From Euryarchaeota archaeon UBA602 (GTDB lineage Archaea > Thermoplasmatota > Poseidoniia > Poseidoniales > Thalassarchaeaceae): DNA of 23,528 nt. Of this stretch, positions 1-9,377 are shown piece after piece. Both the position numbers and the translations under genes were made by a program. The notes under the pieces were generated by a model. That model was not told the origin of the DNA, ran no database searches, and worked only from the letters and a program-made list of their open reading frames with translations. Location of the stretch: positions 1 to 23,528 of the forward strand of contig DAHO01000104.1 of assembly GCA_002498455.1 (NCBI GenBank), in the 5' to 3' direction. Position 1 is the first letter of the stretch. Each line of letters opens with the position of its first letter.

Positions 1-3000
1 ACACCATCATCGAATTCCGCGATTGTCACTTCCAGTACGCAGAGACTTGCGCGATCAATCAGCCAAGTCACGCTTGATTCTGCAATCACGTGGGAACCCA
101 CCGGGACGAGTGTGGACATCGAAATCACCAATGATGGTGGAACCACTTGGAAACGTGCAAATAGCGCAGGACAAGTCATCACGTTTACGAATGCAGGAAC
201 TGATATTGGATGGCGTGCATGGCTAAATGGGTCTTCTACGGCTGCCCCAATCATTGACACGGTCGCTATTTCCTACACCTCAAGTTACGTCAGCTCTGGT
301 CAATTCAGATATTATCGAACTGGAACCCAAGGTGCCGCCCCTGTCGCGGCTTCTGTCTGGTGGAATGCTTCAACGCCTGGTGGTAGCGGTTTGGACATTT
401 ATTTCCGAGAAGGTTCAAGCAGTTGTACAAGCGGTACCCGAGTAAACGTTCCGTCTCAGGGTTCAATCGTGACTTTTGCTTCTACCTCAACAACGATGTC
501 ATTCTGTATCGATTTAGACTCGGGATCAAATAACCAGTACTCTCCAACTCTGTTTGACTTTAATTTGGTCACATATACGAATGCGCCTAGAGATGTCAAA
601 ATCGATATCTTTGACGCTGATCCAGGAACACCCACTTCGTGCGGAGTGAGTGGATATGAATGGGAATATGATGGAGTTTTGGTCGGAACAACCACAGCCA
701 GGGATGCGGCTCCAGATATCGATTTGAGAAATGCGTTCAACTGCATTGTTCCGGGAACAGGAACTGGAACCGAAGTGATTGGAGTGCAAGTCGGTTCGGC
801 ATCGGCAGGGCAACTGAAAATCACCTCGATGACAATTGAATACACCATGGCCACTGTCAACCTTGACATCAATTACGATGAAGCCATGATCCTGCACGAA
901 CGCTCGCAATCGTATGAAATCGTGACAAGGCACGTGATTGGAGACAATGCAGTGAGTATTACGGATGCAGAATTGATGTTCATCGCTTCACCCAGTTCTT
1001 ATGCCCCCAAACTCTCATGGGCTGATGATGGAACATTGGTTGATGATGATCCAGAAGATTGGATTATTCCAGATCAGGGAGGGACTTGGACCAATCTTTC
1101 CAATGGCATCTTTGAGATTCATTGGATGTTTAGAGTCACAGATGATTTCCCTGAGCAAGAGAATGTTGGATGGCGTGTAAGTTGTACGGATGATACTGGA
1201 CTTACGCCCGCCATATTGTCTACGACGGGATCTTCTGCAGGCATTAGAGTGAATCAATCGTATGGACTGGGATGGTTTTCAATCCACGATGTTGAAGGTG
1301 AAGTGATCAACGATGATGTACAGAATGGGGATTGGGTTGTTGCCGGAGAAACCGTCCATTTCCAAGGACAAATTTGGTTTGATGGAACCGAAGATGCTCC
1401 ACTGAACTCCGTATTCGATGTACGTGTCGCTCGAAAGGACGCACAAGGAGACTTCACGGCCTCTTCGTGGAAAGATAACTCCAATCCAAATGGGACTTTC
1501 TTCATCTCCATCGCAGTTCCAGACATGAACATACCTGAGGGAATCACCTTTGAGGTTCAGACCTACAATGTACGTGACCCAACTAAGGTCATGCCGACCA
1601 ATGAATCTTGGATGCGAACCCTCAGAATCGACGACTCTTCGCCTGAGATTATCGATGCATGGCCCGCAGAAGGAGACTACGAAGCCAGCTCGTCTGCTCA
1701 ACAAATTGCCATTACGGTGTCAGACCAAGTTGGCCACCCTGAATCCCTCACACTGAATTATTGGGTCGAAGCAGATCACGACGTCAATCGTAATGGAGAG
1801 CCTGATCCTGACGAATACGTTGCTCAAACCATGACAAATTACACTGAAGATGTTGAGAAGGTTTTCTTCGGGATGATTGATGATTCTCGAAACCCAAACA
1901 TGGCTAGAGTTTCGTATTACGTGTCAGGTCACGACCCTGCTGGAAACCTGATTATTGGTGATGATGGTCCAGGATTTGCATATGATCTAACCACGTACCT
2001 TACCCGTAAGGACATGACTTCGGTTTTTACAGGATTGAATTGGGAAGACCATGAGGATGGCGGAGATGTTTACAGTGGAACGGATCAGTCAATTTCAGTG
2101 GGTCTCGTCGATGCCAATGGAATCATTGACTTCGAATACATCTCACTAATCTTTGATTTTGAAGGGCCCGATCCTGAGAGGGACCAACAACGAATTTCGT
2201 ACAATGGTCGGACAGATGTCTGGAGTTCCGAGAGTGAATTCATTACCATCCTACCGAGTAGTTCCGCGGTCGTAACCACAAATGATACCGGTTTGCCGTG
2301 GATTCATACAAACTTCAATTTCCAGTTTTCATGGGATTGGCCTGACGAAGATGTCTCTGATTTGGCTCTAGAATTCAAAGAATTAGGCTCTACAATTCCA
2401 ACTCGGATTGAATTCATCGACCACACATTCAGTGTTGAGAACGATTTGGTTCTTGATGCATCAACCTATTCTGTAGAGGACGTTGCAGATCCACGCACAG
2501 GTCCGCTCGATGATGCGACACCGGTTCGGCCAGATGATCGCTTGCGTTGGTCAGGTCGAGTCGTTTACGAAGGTAGTAGCGAACCTGCACCTAACGATTT
2601 GGGAATAACCGTAGAGGTCTTCGATGGTGTACAGTATTGGTCAGATGGTAGTTTGTCGGATAACGGTGGTTTTAGCATTGAAGTACCACTCACCGCAGCA
2701 GAGACCCTCCAAAGCGCTGAAACTAGAACCTTCCTAACCGGAGTAAGAAACGTGCCCGGACGGGGTGAAGATATGACGCGTGATACGGTTGCGACCACCT
2801 TGCAGTTGCAAGTAGACCACACGCCTCCAAGAGTACACCACAGATTGTCTCCAGTGAATGTTATCGATATCTCAACCGCATCTGATTTATCGGCATTGCC
2901 CGTTCGCTTCTCCGGCTGGGAAGAATGCGTCCTGCTGGAGGGAGATGATCGATGCGCAGGATTTGGCCAATCACCTCAAAGGGTCAATTGGGTGATGCGA

Positions 3001-3804
3001 GACAATACTCGAACGATTGCTGCGGGTCAATCTCCGTTGGCGATGCAGTTGAATGGAACCCACATCGAATGGATTGGAGAAGTCGATTTGACAAGCGATG
3101 GTTTGGTAACACCACGTAGTGGATATCGTGTTGGGTTTTGGGTAACTGGACATGATGCAGCTGGAAATGAGTTCCCCATGACTGCGAATACAGAAAGTGA
3201 CCCCGTTCGAGAACGTGAGGATCTGGACAATGACCAAGATTTGGCATGGGTTCGATTGGGCGCGACTGTAGCGGAACTGATTGTTAAGAGTGTTTCACTT
3301 AGCCAAGACACCGTCGGTGAGGGTGCTGAGGTGGAAATTGTTGCTGTCATTTCTAACATTGGAGGCGGTACTGAGTCCTCTTTTGCAGTTCATGTTCTGA
3401 CTGAAAATGGATTGGTACACTCAACGAGAATCATTGGGCTACCCGCCGACGGGGAATATCGCATGACCACCACATGGACTGCAGAGCAAGGCATTGATCG
3501 TGTCACTGTTATCGTTGATGCCGAAAATGAAGTTGTGGAAGTGGATGAAGAAGGCAACTCGATGTCAGCAGGTGTCTCTGTGGACTATTCATGGGGACTG
3601 GGTTGGGTCGATACATGGAGGCAAAATCCCCTCACAGTCATCGGCGTATTGTTCGCTCTGATTTTACTCCCTGTCATCGGGACCATCACTTGGAAAACTT
3701 CGCTCTCAGGTTCGACCAGCCTGTACGATGAAGAACTGTTGTACGAAGAAGAAGATGAGGAAGACTGGGAAGATGAAGAAGACGATGATGAGGGTTGGGA
3801 ATAG
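1..3804 (+). CDS. Giant exported surface protein with C-terminal membrane anchor (5' partial)
   Basis: The frame is open from base 1, so the gene starts upstream. The 1267 residues visible are the C-terminal part. The sequence is a chain of beta-rich, Asp/Gly/Thr/Ser-rich segments of Ig-like or jelly-roll character, with few lysines and scattered cysteine pairs that could form disulphides. About bases 3268-3590 encode a CARDB-like adhesion domain; the segments VEIVAVISNIGGG and VDAENEVVEVDEEGNS fit that fold. A single membrane segment follows (about 3625-3695, PLTVIGVLFALILLPVIGTI), then a cytoplasmic tail of about 30 residues that is nearly all Asp/Glu with some Tyr and Trp. This implies a type I topology with the bulk outside the cell. 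No archaeosortase or S-layer sorting motif is seen. Exact ligand or role is unknown; adhesion or substrate capture is inference. The Lhr-like gene begins 62 bases downstream on the same strand. Confidence 0.85.
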   Translation, partial: TPSSNSAIVTSSTQRLARSISQVTLDSAITWEPTGTSVDIEITNDGGTTWKRANSAGQVITFTNAGTDIGWRAWLNGSSTAAPIIDTVAISYTSSYVSSGQFRYYRTGTQGAAPVAASVWWNASTPGGSGLDIYFREGSSSCTSGTRVNVPSQGSIVTFASTSTTMSFCIDLDSGSNNQYSPTLFDFNLVTYTNAPRDVKIDIFDADPGTPTSCGVSGYEWEYDGVLVGTTTARDAAPDIDLRNAFNCIVPGTGTGTEVIGVQVGSASAGQLKITSMTIEYTMATVNLDINYDEAMILHERSQSYEIVTRHVIGDNAVSITDAELMFIASPSSYAPKLSWADDGTLVDDDPEDWIIPDQGGTWTNLSNGIFEIHWMFRVTDDFPEQENVGWRVSCTDDTGLTPAILSTTGSSAGIRVNQSYGLGWFSIHDVEGEVINDDVQNGDWVVAGETVHFQGQIWFDGTEDAPLNSVFDVRVARKDAQGDFTASSWKDNSNPNGTFFISIAVPDMNIPEGITFEVQTYNVRDPTKVMPTNESWMRTLRIDDSSPEIIDAWPAEGDYEASSSAQQIAITVSDQVGHPESLTLNYWVEADHDVNRNGEPDPDEYVAQTMTNYTEDVEKVFFGMIDDSRNPNMARVSYYVSGHDPAGNLIIGDDGPGFAYDLTTYLTRKDMTSVFTGLNWEDHEDGGDVYSGTDQSISVGLVDANGIIDFEYISLIFDFEGPDPERDQQRISYNGRTDVWSSESEFITILPSSSAVVTTNDTGLPWIHTNFNFQFSWDWPDEDVSDLALEFKELGSTIPTRIEFIDHTFSVENDLVLDASTYSVEDVADPRTGPLDDATPVRPDDRLRWSGRVVYEGSSEPAPNDLGITVEVFDGVQYWSDGSLSDNGGFSIEVPLTAAETLQSAETRTFLTGVRNVPGRGEDMTRDTVATTLQLQVDHTPPRVHHRLSPVNVIDISTASDLSALPVRFSGWEECVLLEGDDRCAGFGQSPQRVNWVMRDNTRTIAAGQSPLAMQLNGTHIEWIGEVDLTSDGLVTPRSGYRVGFWVTGHDAAGNEFPMTANTESDPVREREDLDNDQDLAWVRLGATVAELIVKSVSLSQDTVGEGAEVEIVAVISNIGGGTESSFAVHVLTENGLVHSTRIIGLPADGEYRMTTTWTAEQGIDRVTVIVDAENEVVEVDEEGNSMSAGVSVDYSWGLGWVDTWRQNPLTVIGVLFALILLPVIGTITWKTSLSGSTSLYDEELLYEEEDEEDWEDEEDDDEGWE

Positions 3805-3866
3805 TCCTAACAGATTCGTCGACTTGAAATCCCACGCCATTCGCCCGTATCCTGCGGGGTGTGGCG

Positions 3867-6800
3867 ATGTCAGTGTATGAGATGCTCTGCAAACCCTTGC
3901 ACGCGCATCTTCTTTCACAAAATTGGAAGCCGACTCCAATCCAAGAAGTCGCGATTGAGCCTTTGTTGAATGGAAAGGACCGATTGCTGGTTGCTCCGAC
4001 CGGATCAGGCAAAACGGAAGCGGCTGTTTTACCCATTCTCTCTGCATGTCAAACGCAGAATTGGGGTCGAATGTCAATTCTCTATGTTACACCCTTACGC
4101 GCACTAAATCGCGATATCGATCGAAGATTGGAGGGGCTCGCAACAGTAGCAGGGATAACTGTGGGCTTAAGGCACGGAGATACCTCTCAGTCAGAGCGCA
4201 ATCGCCAATCCAAGAAACCCCCTCATCTTCTTGTCACCACACCCGAAACCTTGCAAATCATGTTGACTGGAAAACGATTGCGAGAGCACCTAAAGAACGT
4301 TCATGCAATTATTGTGGATGAAGTGCATGAATTGGCTGCTTCCGAGAGAGGGGCACAGCTACTCGTCGGCTTGGCCCGGGTCGAAGAAATGGCAAAACGT
4401 CCGATTCAAAGAGTTGGTTTATCGGCGACCGTGGGTAATCCTGCCGAGGTTGCTCGTTGGTTATCGCCACTCAGTGGTGAGCACATCATTGCAAATGCGC
4501 CGAGAAACACAGAGGTTAGGATTACTTGTTCGCAACCCGAAGACTCGGACGAAGTGTTGGCTTTGGAGCACAACACCTCACCTCAAGCCATGGCAAGTTT
4601 GCGAATGTTGGCAATGCGTCTCAAGGCTGATGCACCGTCCCTTGTTTTCGTCAATAGTCGAAATGCGGCTGAAACTGTAGCAAGCCGGCTTGCAACCTTT
4701 GACGAATCTTTGGAAATTGGAATCCACCACGGTTCACTTTCCGCAGAATTGAGAACTGAGATGGAAAATCGATTGCAGAATGGTGATTTGCATGCCCTGG
4801 TCTGTACAAGCAGTTTGGAATTGGGGATTGATGTCGGTGCAATTCGCCATGTGCATCAAATCCAATCGCCTCGAGCTGTGGATCGATTGTTGCAGCGACT
4901 GGGGCGGGCCGAACACGTACTCGGTGGAACAGGCCGAGGTGACCTAATCGCCTGGGAACACGACGAAATTGCAGAATCTGCCGTCATCGCTCGTAGGGCC
5001 ATTTCAGGACAACTTGAGGGGGTACGATGGCGAACTATGCCAAGGGTTGTTGCAGCAAATCAAATGGTTATGATGACCCTCTCTGAAGGAATTATTCCGC
5101 TTTCTGCGACAACTAAAATTCTGCAACGTACGCTGATTTTCGATGAATGGTCGGAAAAAGATACGGTAGAACTGGCTCGAATTTTGAATGATCGATGGTT
5201 GATTAAATTGGTTGAAAATCCGAAAAAATCTGACCCCCTGGAATGGGCACCATCCCTGTGGAAAATGTTGGCAAAAGGTACAAATCTCCCCGAAACGAGG
5301 CCGAGCAAAGAAGAGATTGAGAACCAAAATCAGCAGACTCTGGACCGTTGGCGAAAGGAAATGCGAACATTGATTCCTAACCACCTGAAGGGGGGGTGGA
5401 CTTCAGCGGCTGCGAGAAGTCGTTCATACATGTTGGAACATCTTTCCATGATTCCGGATGCACAAAGATACACCGTCAGAGACATGGTATCGAGACGTGC
5501 CATTGGTTCAGTGGACGAAGCTTTCGTGCTATCATTGAATGATTCGGGAGAAGAAACCGATGGTGCACCACGTCGTTTTGTCATCGTGGGAAGAACTTGG
5601 GAAATCATCGAGGCAGACCCAGCGAAATCTGAATTGATTGTTGCACCGGTTGGAAAAGGAGGTGTTGCCCCTGTTTGGAGTGGTGAATTGCCTCCCGTTC
5701 CTGCTGAAATTGCGAGAGAAGTTGGACAATTGCGTAGATCGATTCTAGAGTTGGCCACGGGGAATGCACCTGAACCGCTTGATGATGGAGTTCGTTTAGA
5801 TCGAATTGGTGGCCCCGCTCCGGATTGTGATATTGATGACTACCCCTTGGCCAAAGATGCACTTGCAAAACTTGTCGACAAGGTGATTGAACATGTCGAT
5901 GCATCGGGTAATCTTCCCGATGAGCGACACTTGGATATCGAGACACGGAAAGATGCAATCATTGTTCATTCATGTCATGGAAGCCGAATCAATGAGACTC
6001 TAGCACACTATCTTCAGGCCATGGCCTCAACCATAGATGGACGAATGGGCCGGGTTTTGGTCGATCCTTATCGAATCAGTTTGCAAGTGCCTGGTTTGAC
6101 CGCAATACATGTCATTGAGTGGCTGACTGAAACAAATCCAGAAAATCTACCCACAATCCTCCGAGTCACAATCCCAAATGGCAGGCAACTGCGATGGCGT
6201 TTAGTCCAAGTTTGCAAGGTCATGGGGGTTCTGCGCTCGGGTATCGACCCTCGAAAAGTCAACCTCAACGGTATTGCTCAGAAGTACAAAGACACGCCTT
6301 TGATGAATGAAGCATTGGATAAATTATTCAATGAACGGATGGATGTAGAAGGTACAGTGGATTTACTTCATGCCATTCAAGATGGGATTGTAAATGTCGA
6401 ACAACGCGCACCGGGAATTTTGGGGGTATCTCCACGGTCTGAACGCGATATGCAATTGCCTGATTGGTCAAATGTTGAAGTTCGTAGACGATTGGAATCG
6501 AGATTAATGAACGAGCGGATTGCGATGATTTGCCTTCGTTGCAAAACCGCAACAAGAGTCCGTGTGGCGCGATTTGAATCCGTCGGTAGGGCTTGCGTAG
6601 TCTGTCAGGCCACAATGCGTGCTGTGGCTAGAGAAGGATTGAGTGATGAACTCAAGAAATGGGTTTCTTCAGATGAGGAAAAAATTCGGAATAGAATGAT
6701 GCGTAACGCAGAGATGGTCAAGAATCGTGGATTGGATGCGGTTCTATGCCTCATGGCTAGAGGGGTTGGAGAGGAAACGGCAACACGTATTCTTCGGGCC

Positions 6801-6890
6801 CACCCACCGGGCTGTGAACGTGATTCATTGCTGAAGGCCATTCATGAGGCTGAGGTTCAATATGCCAAAACACGCCGCTTCTGGGGTTAG
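3867..6890 (+). CDS. lhr: Lhr-like superfamily 2 helicase
   Basis: ATP-dependent nucleic-acid helicase of the archaeal Lhr group, thought to act in DNA repair/recombination or RNA remodelling in the cytoplasm. From the ATG at 3867 it is 1007 residues. Visible motifs are Walker A APTGSGKT (about 43-50), DEVH box (151-154), SAT motif III (186-188), LVFVNSRNAAE (motif IV region), CTSSLELGIDVG (motif V) and LLQRLGRAEH (motif VI). After the RecA pair come the winged-helix and long C-terminal regions expected of Lhr. Near the C-terminus lie two CxxC pairs (CLRC 889-892, CVVC 910-913) that probably bind zinc, followed by a helix-hairpin-helix-like end. A GTG six bases upstream (3861) is an alternative start. 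I prefer 3867 because GGGGTG at 3856-3861 gives a well-spaced Shine-Dalgarno. The kinase-like gene follows after 36 bases, so the two are probably co-transcribed. Confidence 0.93.
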   Translation: MSVYEMLCKPLHAHLLSQNWKPTPIQEVAIEPLLNGKDRLLVAPTGSGKTEAAVLPILSACQTQNWGRMSILYVTPLRALNRDIDRRLEGLATVAGITVGLRHGDTSQSERNRQSKKPPHLLVTTPETLQIMLTGKRLREHLKNVHAIIVDEVHELAASERGAQLLVGLARVEEMAKRPIQRVGLSATVGNPAEVARWLSPLSGEHIIANAPRNTEVRITCSQPEDSDEVLALEHNTSPQAMASLRMLAMRLKADAPSLVFVNSRNAAETVASRLATFDESLEIGIHHGSLSAELRTEMENRLQNGDLHALVCTSSLELGIDVGAIRHVHQIQSPRAVDRLLQRLGRAEHVLGGTGRGDLIAWEHDEIAESAVIARRAISGQLEGVRWRTMPRVVAANQMVMMTLSEGIIPLSATTKILQRTLIFDEWSEKDTVELARILNDRWLIKLVENPKKSDPLEWAPSLWKMLAKGTNLPETRPSKEEIENQNQQTLDRWRKEMRTLIPNHLKGGWTSAAARSRSYMLEHLSMIPDAQRYTVRDMVSRRAIGSVDEAFVLSLNDSGEETDGAPRRFVIVGRTWEIIEADPAKSELIVAPVGKGGVAPVWSGELPPVPAEIAREVGQLRRSILELATGNAPEPLDDGVRLDRIGGPAPDCDIDDYPLAKDALAKLVDKVIEHVDASGNLPDERHLDIETRKDAIIVHSCHGSRINETLAHYLQAMASTIDGRMGRVLVDPYRISLQVPGLTAIHVIEWLTETNPENLPTILRVTIPNGRQLRWRLVQVCKVMGVLRSGIDPRKVNLNGIAQKYKDTPLMNEALDKLFNERMDVEGTVDLLHAIQDGIVNVEQRAPGILGVSPRSERDMQLPDWSNVEVRRRLESRLMNERIAMICLRCKTATRVRVARFESVGRACVVCQATMRAVAREGLSDELKKWVSSDEEKIRNRMMRNAEMVKNRGLDAVLCLMARGVGEETATRILRAHPPGCERDSLLKAIHEAEVQYAKTRRFWG

Positions 6891-6926
6891 CAATCCTCAT
6901 GGACATCGGACCCGGAGAGCCTGTCA

Positions 6927-7475
6927 ATGTGGTTTGGACTGACAGGGCGAAATGCATCGGGGAAAACCACGGTTGTCGATTGGTTGGTCGAGAACGGCTA
7001 CATCTCTACTTCTTGTTCGGATTCGATCCGAGCTCATCTACGCTCAAATGGAATAGAAATCAATCGCGAAAATCTGATTGAGGGTGGGCGTGAACTTCGG
7101 GCTGCGTATGGCCCGGGGATTTTGGCTGAGATGCTACGTGACGAACACTCGCAGGCTCCCAATTTGGTCATTGATTCGATTCGTACACCTGCTGAAGTCG
7201 AAGCCTTGCAAGAGCGGGCCGATTTTCGATTAATTGAAATCCGTGCATCCAGAGAAGTGCGATGGCAGCGATTGCAGTCGCGAGGGCGTGCTGGAGATCC
7301 AACGGATTGGGATACATTCGTCGCACAAGAGGAAGCTGAACTCCGGGCAACCGACGACAGTGGTCAAGCTTTGATTGCAACGGCAGAGATGGCAGATATC
7401 GTTATCATTAACGATGGAGATTCCGAAGAACTGAGAAAGGCGTTGGAATTGCTACTCAAGCCTGTCGAATCTTAA
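6927..7475 (+). CDS. UPF0200 family P-loop nucleotide kinase-like protein
   Basis: A 182-residue P-loop NTPase of the small-kinase type. The P-loop is GRNASGKT (residues 7-14). Later segments match the archaeal UPF0200 pattern, which is related to CoaE and adenylate kinases: GGRELRAAYGPGILAEML, LVIDSIRTPAEVEAL, an arginine-rich lid RLQSRGRAGDPTDWDTF, and ADIVIINDGD near the end. The substrate of this family is not established. Dephospho-CoA or a nucleoside monophosphate are reasonable guesses, not findings. The start is the ATG at 6927, preceded by GGAG at 6914-6917; the ATG at 6899 is in another frame and does not encode the P-loop. The last 20 bases overlap the 3' end of the convergent dCMP deaminase gene, a pairing that recalls kinase-deaminase fusions in other organisms. 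Confidence 0.85.
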   Translation: MWFGLTGRNASGKTTVVDWLVENGYISTSCSDSIRAHLRSNGIEINRENLIEGGRELRAAYGPGILAEMLRDEHSQAPNLVIDSIRTPAEVEALQERADFRLIEIRASREVRWQRLQSRGRAGDPTDWDTFVAQEEAELRATDDSGQALIATAEMADIVIINDGDSEELRKALELLLKPVES

Positions 7476-7893
7476 TTCCGGCTTCTTCCATCATCGAGGT
7501 CGACATATCGAAATCTTTCTGCCAACGCTCTGGAACTTCAATCTTGGTTGGATAGACGACTTCGACTACTCCCGCCTGAATCAGAGAGCGAGCGCAACGC
7601 GTGCAGGGTGGCCATGTGACGTAGGCTGTACATCCTTTCAGTGACAAACCGATTCGAGCGGCATGCATGATTGCATTTTCTTCAGCATGACAAATCAGTG
7701 GGTACTTTTGCTCACGATCTTCCAAACGTTCGGGGTTATCGGTGATCCCTCGAGGAAATCCGTTAAACCCTGTGCTACGGATTTCGCGATCTTCTCCGAC
7801 AACGATGCAACCAACTTTGGTGGATGGGTCTTTTGACCATCCTGATATGTGGTGTGCAAGTTCGATAAAGCGCTGGTCCCACTTCTCACTCAT
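7456..7893 (-). CDS. dCMP deaminase (deoxycytidylate deaminase family)
   Basis: Zinc enzyme predicted to deaminate dCMP to dUMP, supplying thymidylate synthase. The protein is 145 residues, a usual single-domain length. The cytidine-deaminase signature is complete: HAEEN (His69 zinc ligand, Glu71 proton shuttle) and PPCTRC (Cys97 and Cys100 zinc ligands). DPSTKVGCIVV and TGFNGFPRGI are typical of the dCMP/ComEB subgroup rather than free-base or tRNA deaminases. The ATG at 7893 follows a GGGTGGT Shine-Dalgarno. The folC stop lies 44 bases from this start, on the upstream side, so deaminase and folC may form one minus-strand transcript linking thymidylate synthesis with folate. The 3' end overlaps the convergent kinase gene by 20 bases. 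Confidence 0.93.
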   Translation of the reverse strand: MSEKWDQRFIELAHHISGWSKDPSTKVGCIVVGEDREIRSTGFNGFPRGITDNPERLEDREQKYPLICHAEENAIMHAARIGLSLKGCTAYVTWPPCTRCARSLIQAGVVEVVYPTKIEVPERWQKDFDMSTSMMEEAGIKIRQA

Positions 7894-7937
7894 TGTACCA
7901 CCCTTACATCCTCAGCGTCCACAGTGTTTGAGACTTC

Positions 7938-9314
7938 TTACGCAATAGGGTCGACACCATCTTCGCCCTTAGGGGGGACCAAGATGTTCTGAGAATCGAT
8001 CATTCCCTCTTCATCGATGAGTTGTAATATGGCTCCGATGAGATAGATACTCCCAATGCAAAGAATGGGTTGAGGCAGGTCTTTGTCCAATTGAAATGAC
8101 ATCTTTTGTGCTGCTTCCAAAGCCTGTTGCACTGATGTAATCGCCGTTATTTTGGCATCTGTGCCTTGAGATTCTAACTCACGCGCGAGTTCGGTGCAAT
8201 CTACTGCTGCTTTTCTACCATCAGGAGGTTGTGTGACATACACATGATCGATGCTCCCCTCGACGATGGTTTCAACCAAAGGTTGCAGAAAAGTCGCGAG
8301 ATCTTTCTGCTCTGTGCAACCGATTACAATCACACCCGGCATGGGAGCCATGTCCTTTGTTTTCTGAAATCGAATTTGTTCACAGGCACGTGCCATACCA
8401 CTTGGGTTATGAGCACAATCGAGTAGCAGGGACGTCTTTCGATATTCCACCCACTGCATTCGCCCCGGCCAGTTGGTATGTGCGATGGCGCGATCGATCT
8501 CGTCGTGGGCTGCAAATTCTCCAATTCGCCAAAGGGCCGCTTTCGCGAGCATTGCGGCCTCTTTTTGATATGGAATCCACCCATCGTATCCTTTCTTTCT
8601 TGATAGAGGACGGAATGCTTTGACCGCCTCAGAGAATTTGACCGATTCCAATCGGTCGCCCCGCCACCACCATGCTTTGTCATGCTCACGAACGGTGCGC
8701 TCGATGGTTTTGCGGACCGAGGAATCGTATGGCCAAACTGCGATGAATGGCCGACCTTGACGAACAATGGCGGCCTTTTCTTCAGCAATTTCTGCGAGAG
8801 TTTCTCCAAGAATTTCTGTATGCTCCAGTGATATTTCAGTCAATACACAACAATCGGCATCGACCAAACGAGTAGAATCGTAGCGTCCCCCCAATCCTGT
8901 TTCGACGACTGCACGTTGAACCCCCAATTCACGGAAGGCCAACATCGCAACCAAAAACGTCGCTTCGTAAAATGTGGGGTCGACTGTTGGATTGATTTGG
9001 CAAACTTCCTGAATTTGTCTCAAGCAGTGCTCAAACAATACGTCAGTAATCGGAGCACCATCAATACGAACTCTTTCGTTCACGGAAATCAAATGTGGTG
9101 AGGTGAATAGGCCCGTGCAAACTCCTGACAGGGTCAATGCATTGGCCATAATAGCACAGCACGTACCCTTGCCATTGCTTCCAGCAACATGAATAGACGG
9201 AAAGGAATGTTGTGGCTGATCCAACCGACTGAGTAGGATTGCAGTATTGTCCAATGAGGGATTGTAACCAAAGGATTTCAGAGAGTCCAGCCAAGACCAC
9301 ACATCCTGTTCCAT
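7938..9314 (-). CDS. folC: Folylpolyglutamate / dihydrofolate synthase
   Basis: Mur-ligase-like enzyme that adds glutamate to (dihydro)pteroate or folate, using ATP, in the cytoplasm. The 458-residue product has the family P-loop GSNGKGT (about 45-51), then FTSPHLISVNERVRIDG, VETGLGGRYDST, the ATP/Mg segment SLEHTEILGETL with EKAAIV, and LLLDCAHNPSG in the C-terminal domain. I chose the ATG at 9314 because GGAGG lies seven bases before it. The frame stays open another 82 codons upstream, but that stretch runs into the divergent gene and does not resemble the family. Presence of FolC implies that this archaeon uses polyglutamylated folates. Whether it is mono- or bifunctional cannot be told from motifs. 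Confidence 0.93.
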   Translation of the reverse strand: MEQDVWSWLDSLKSFGYNPSLDNTAILLSRLDQPQHSFPSIHVAGSNGKGTCCAIMANALTLSGVCTGLFTSPHLISVNERVRIDGAPITDVLFEHCLRQIQEVCQINPTVDPTFYEATFLVAMLAFRELGVQRAVVETGLGGRYDSTRLVDADCCVLTEISLEHTEILGETLAEIAEEKAAIVRQGRPFIAVWPYDSSVRKTIERTVREHDKAWWWRGDRLESVKFSEAVKAFRPLSRKKGYDGWIPYQKEAAMLAKAALWRIGEFAAHDEIDRAIAHTNWPGRMQWVEYRKTSLLLDCAHNPSGMARACEQIRFQKTKDMAPMPGVIVIGCTEQKDLATFLQPLVETIVEGSIDHVYVTQPPDGRKAAVDCTELARELESQGTDAKITAITSVQQALEAAQKMSFQLDKDLPQPILCIGSIYLIGAILQLIDEEGMIDSQNILVPPKGEDGVDPIA

Positions 9315-9377
9315 ACGTCCGCCTCCATGTTCCGGTGAACGGTCGCCTTGAAATGGCCTTTGAGGGTCGCCCGAGAC
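9315..9377. promoter_or_regulatory. Divergent intergenic region between folC and the presenilin homologue
   Basis: These 63 bases must hold the promoters of two divergent genes, unless one is leaderless with its promoter inside the other gene. The heptamer GGTCGCC occurs twice as a direct repeat (9341-9347 and 9365-9371). CTTGAAA sits at 9347-9353, 31 bases before the ATG at 9378 and about 38 before the folC ATG when read on the other strand. Shine-Dalgarno-like sequences are GGAGG for folC and TGAGGG (9361-9366) for the plus-strand gene. No classical TATA box is evident. The promoter assignment is inference from position. Confidence 0.35.

Noticed and set aside
3835..3866. Nested inverted repeat CGCCA...TGGCG with CCCG...CGGG inside, before the helicase start
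   Set aside because: Arms are only 5 and 4 bp with unpaired bases between them; too weak to call as a regulatory element.
6927..7893. A complete DcdV-type phage-defence gene
   Set aside because: Kinase and deaminase are separate genes on opposite strands and the surroundings are housekeeping genes, so a metabolic pair is more likely.
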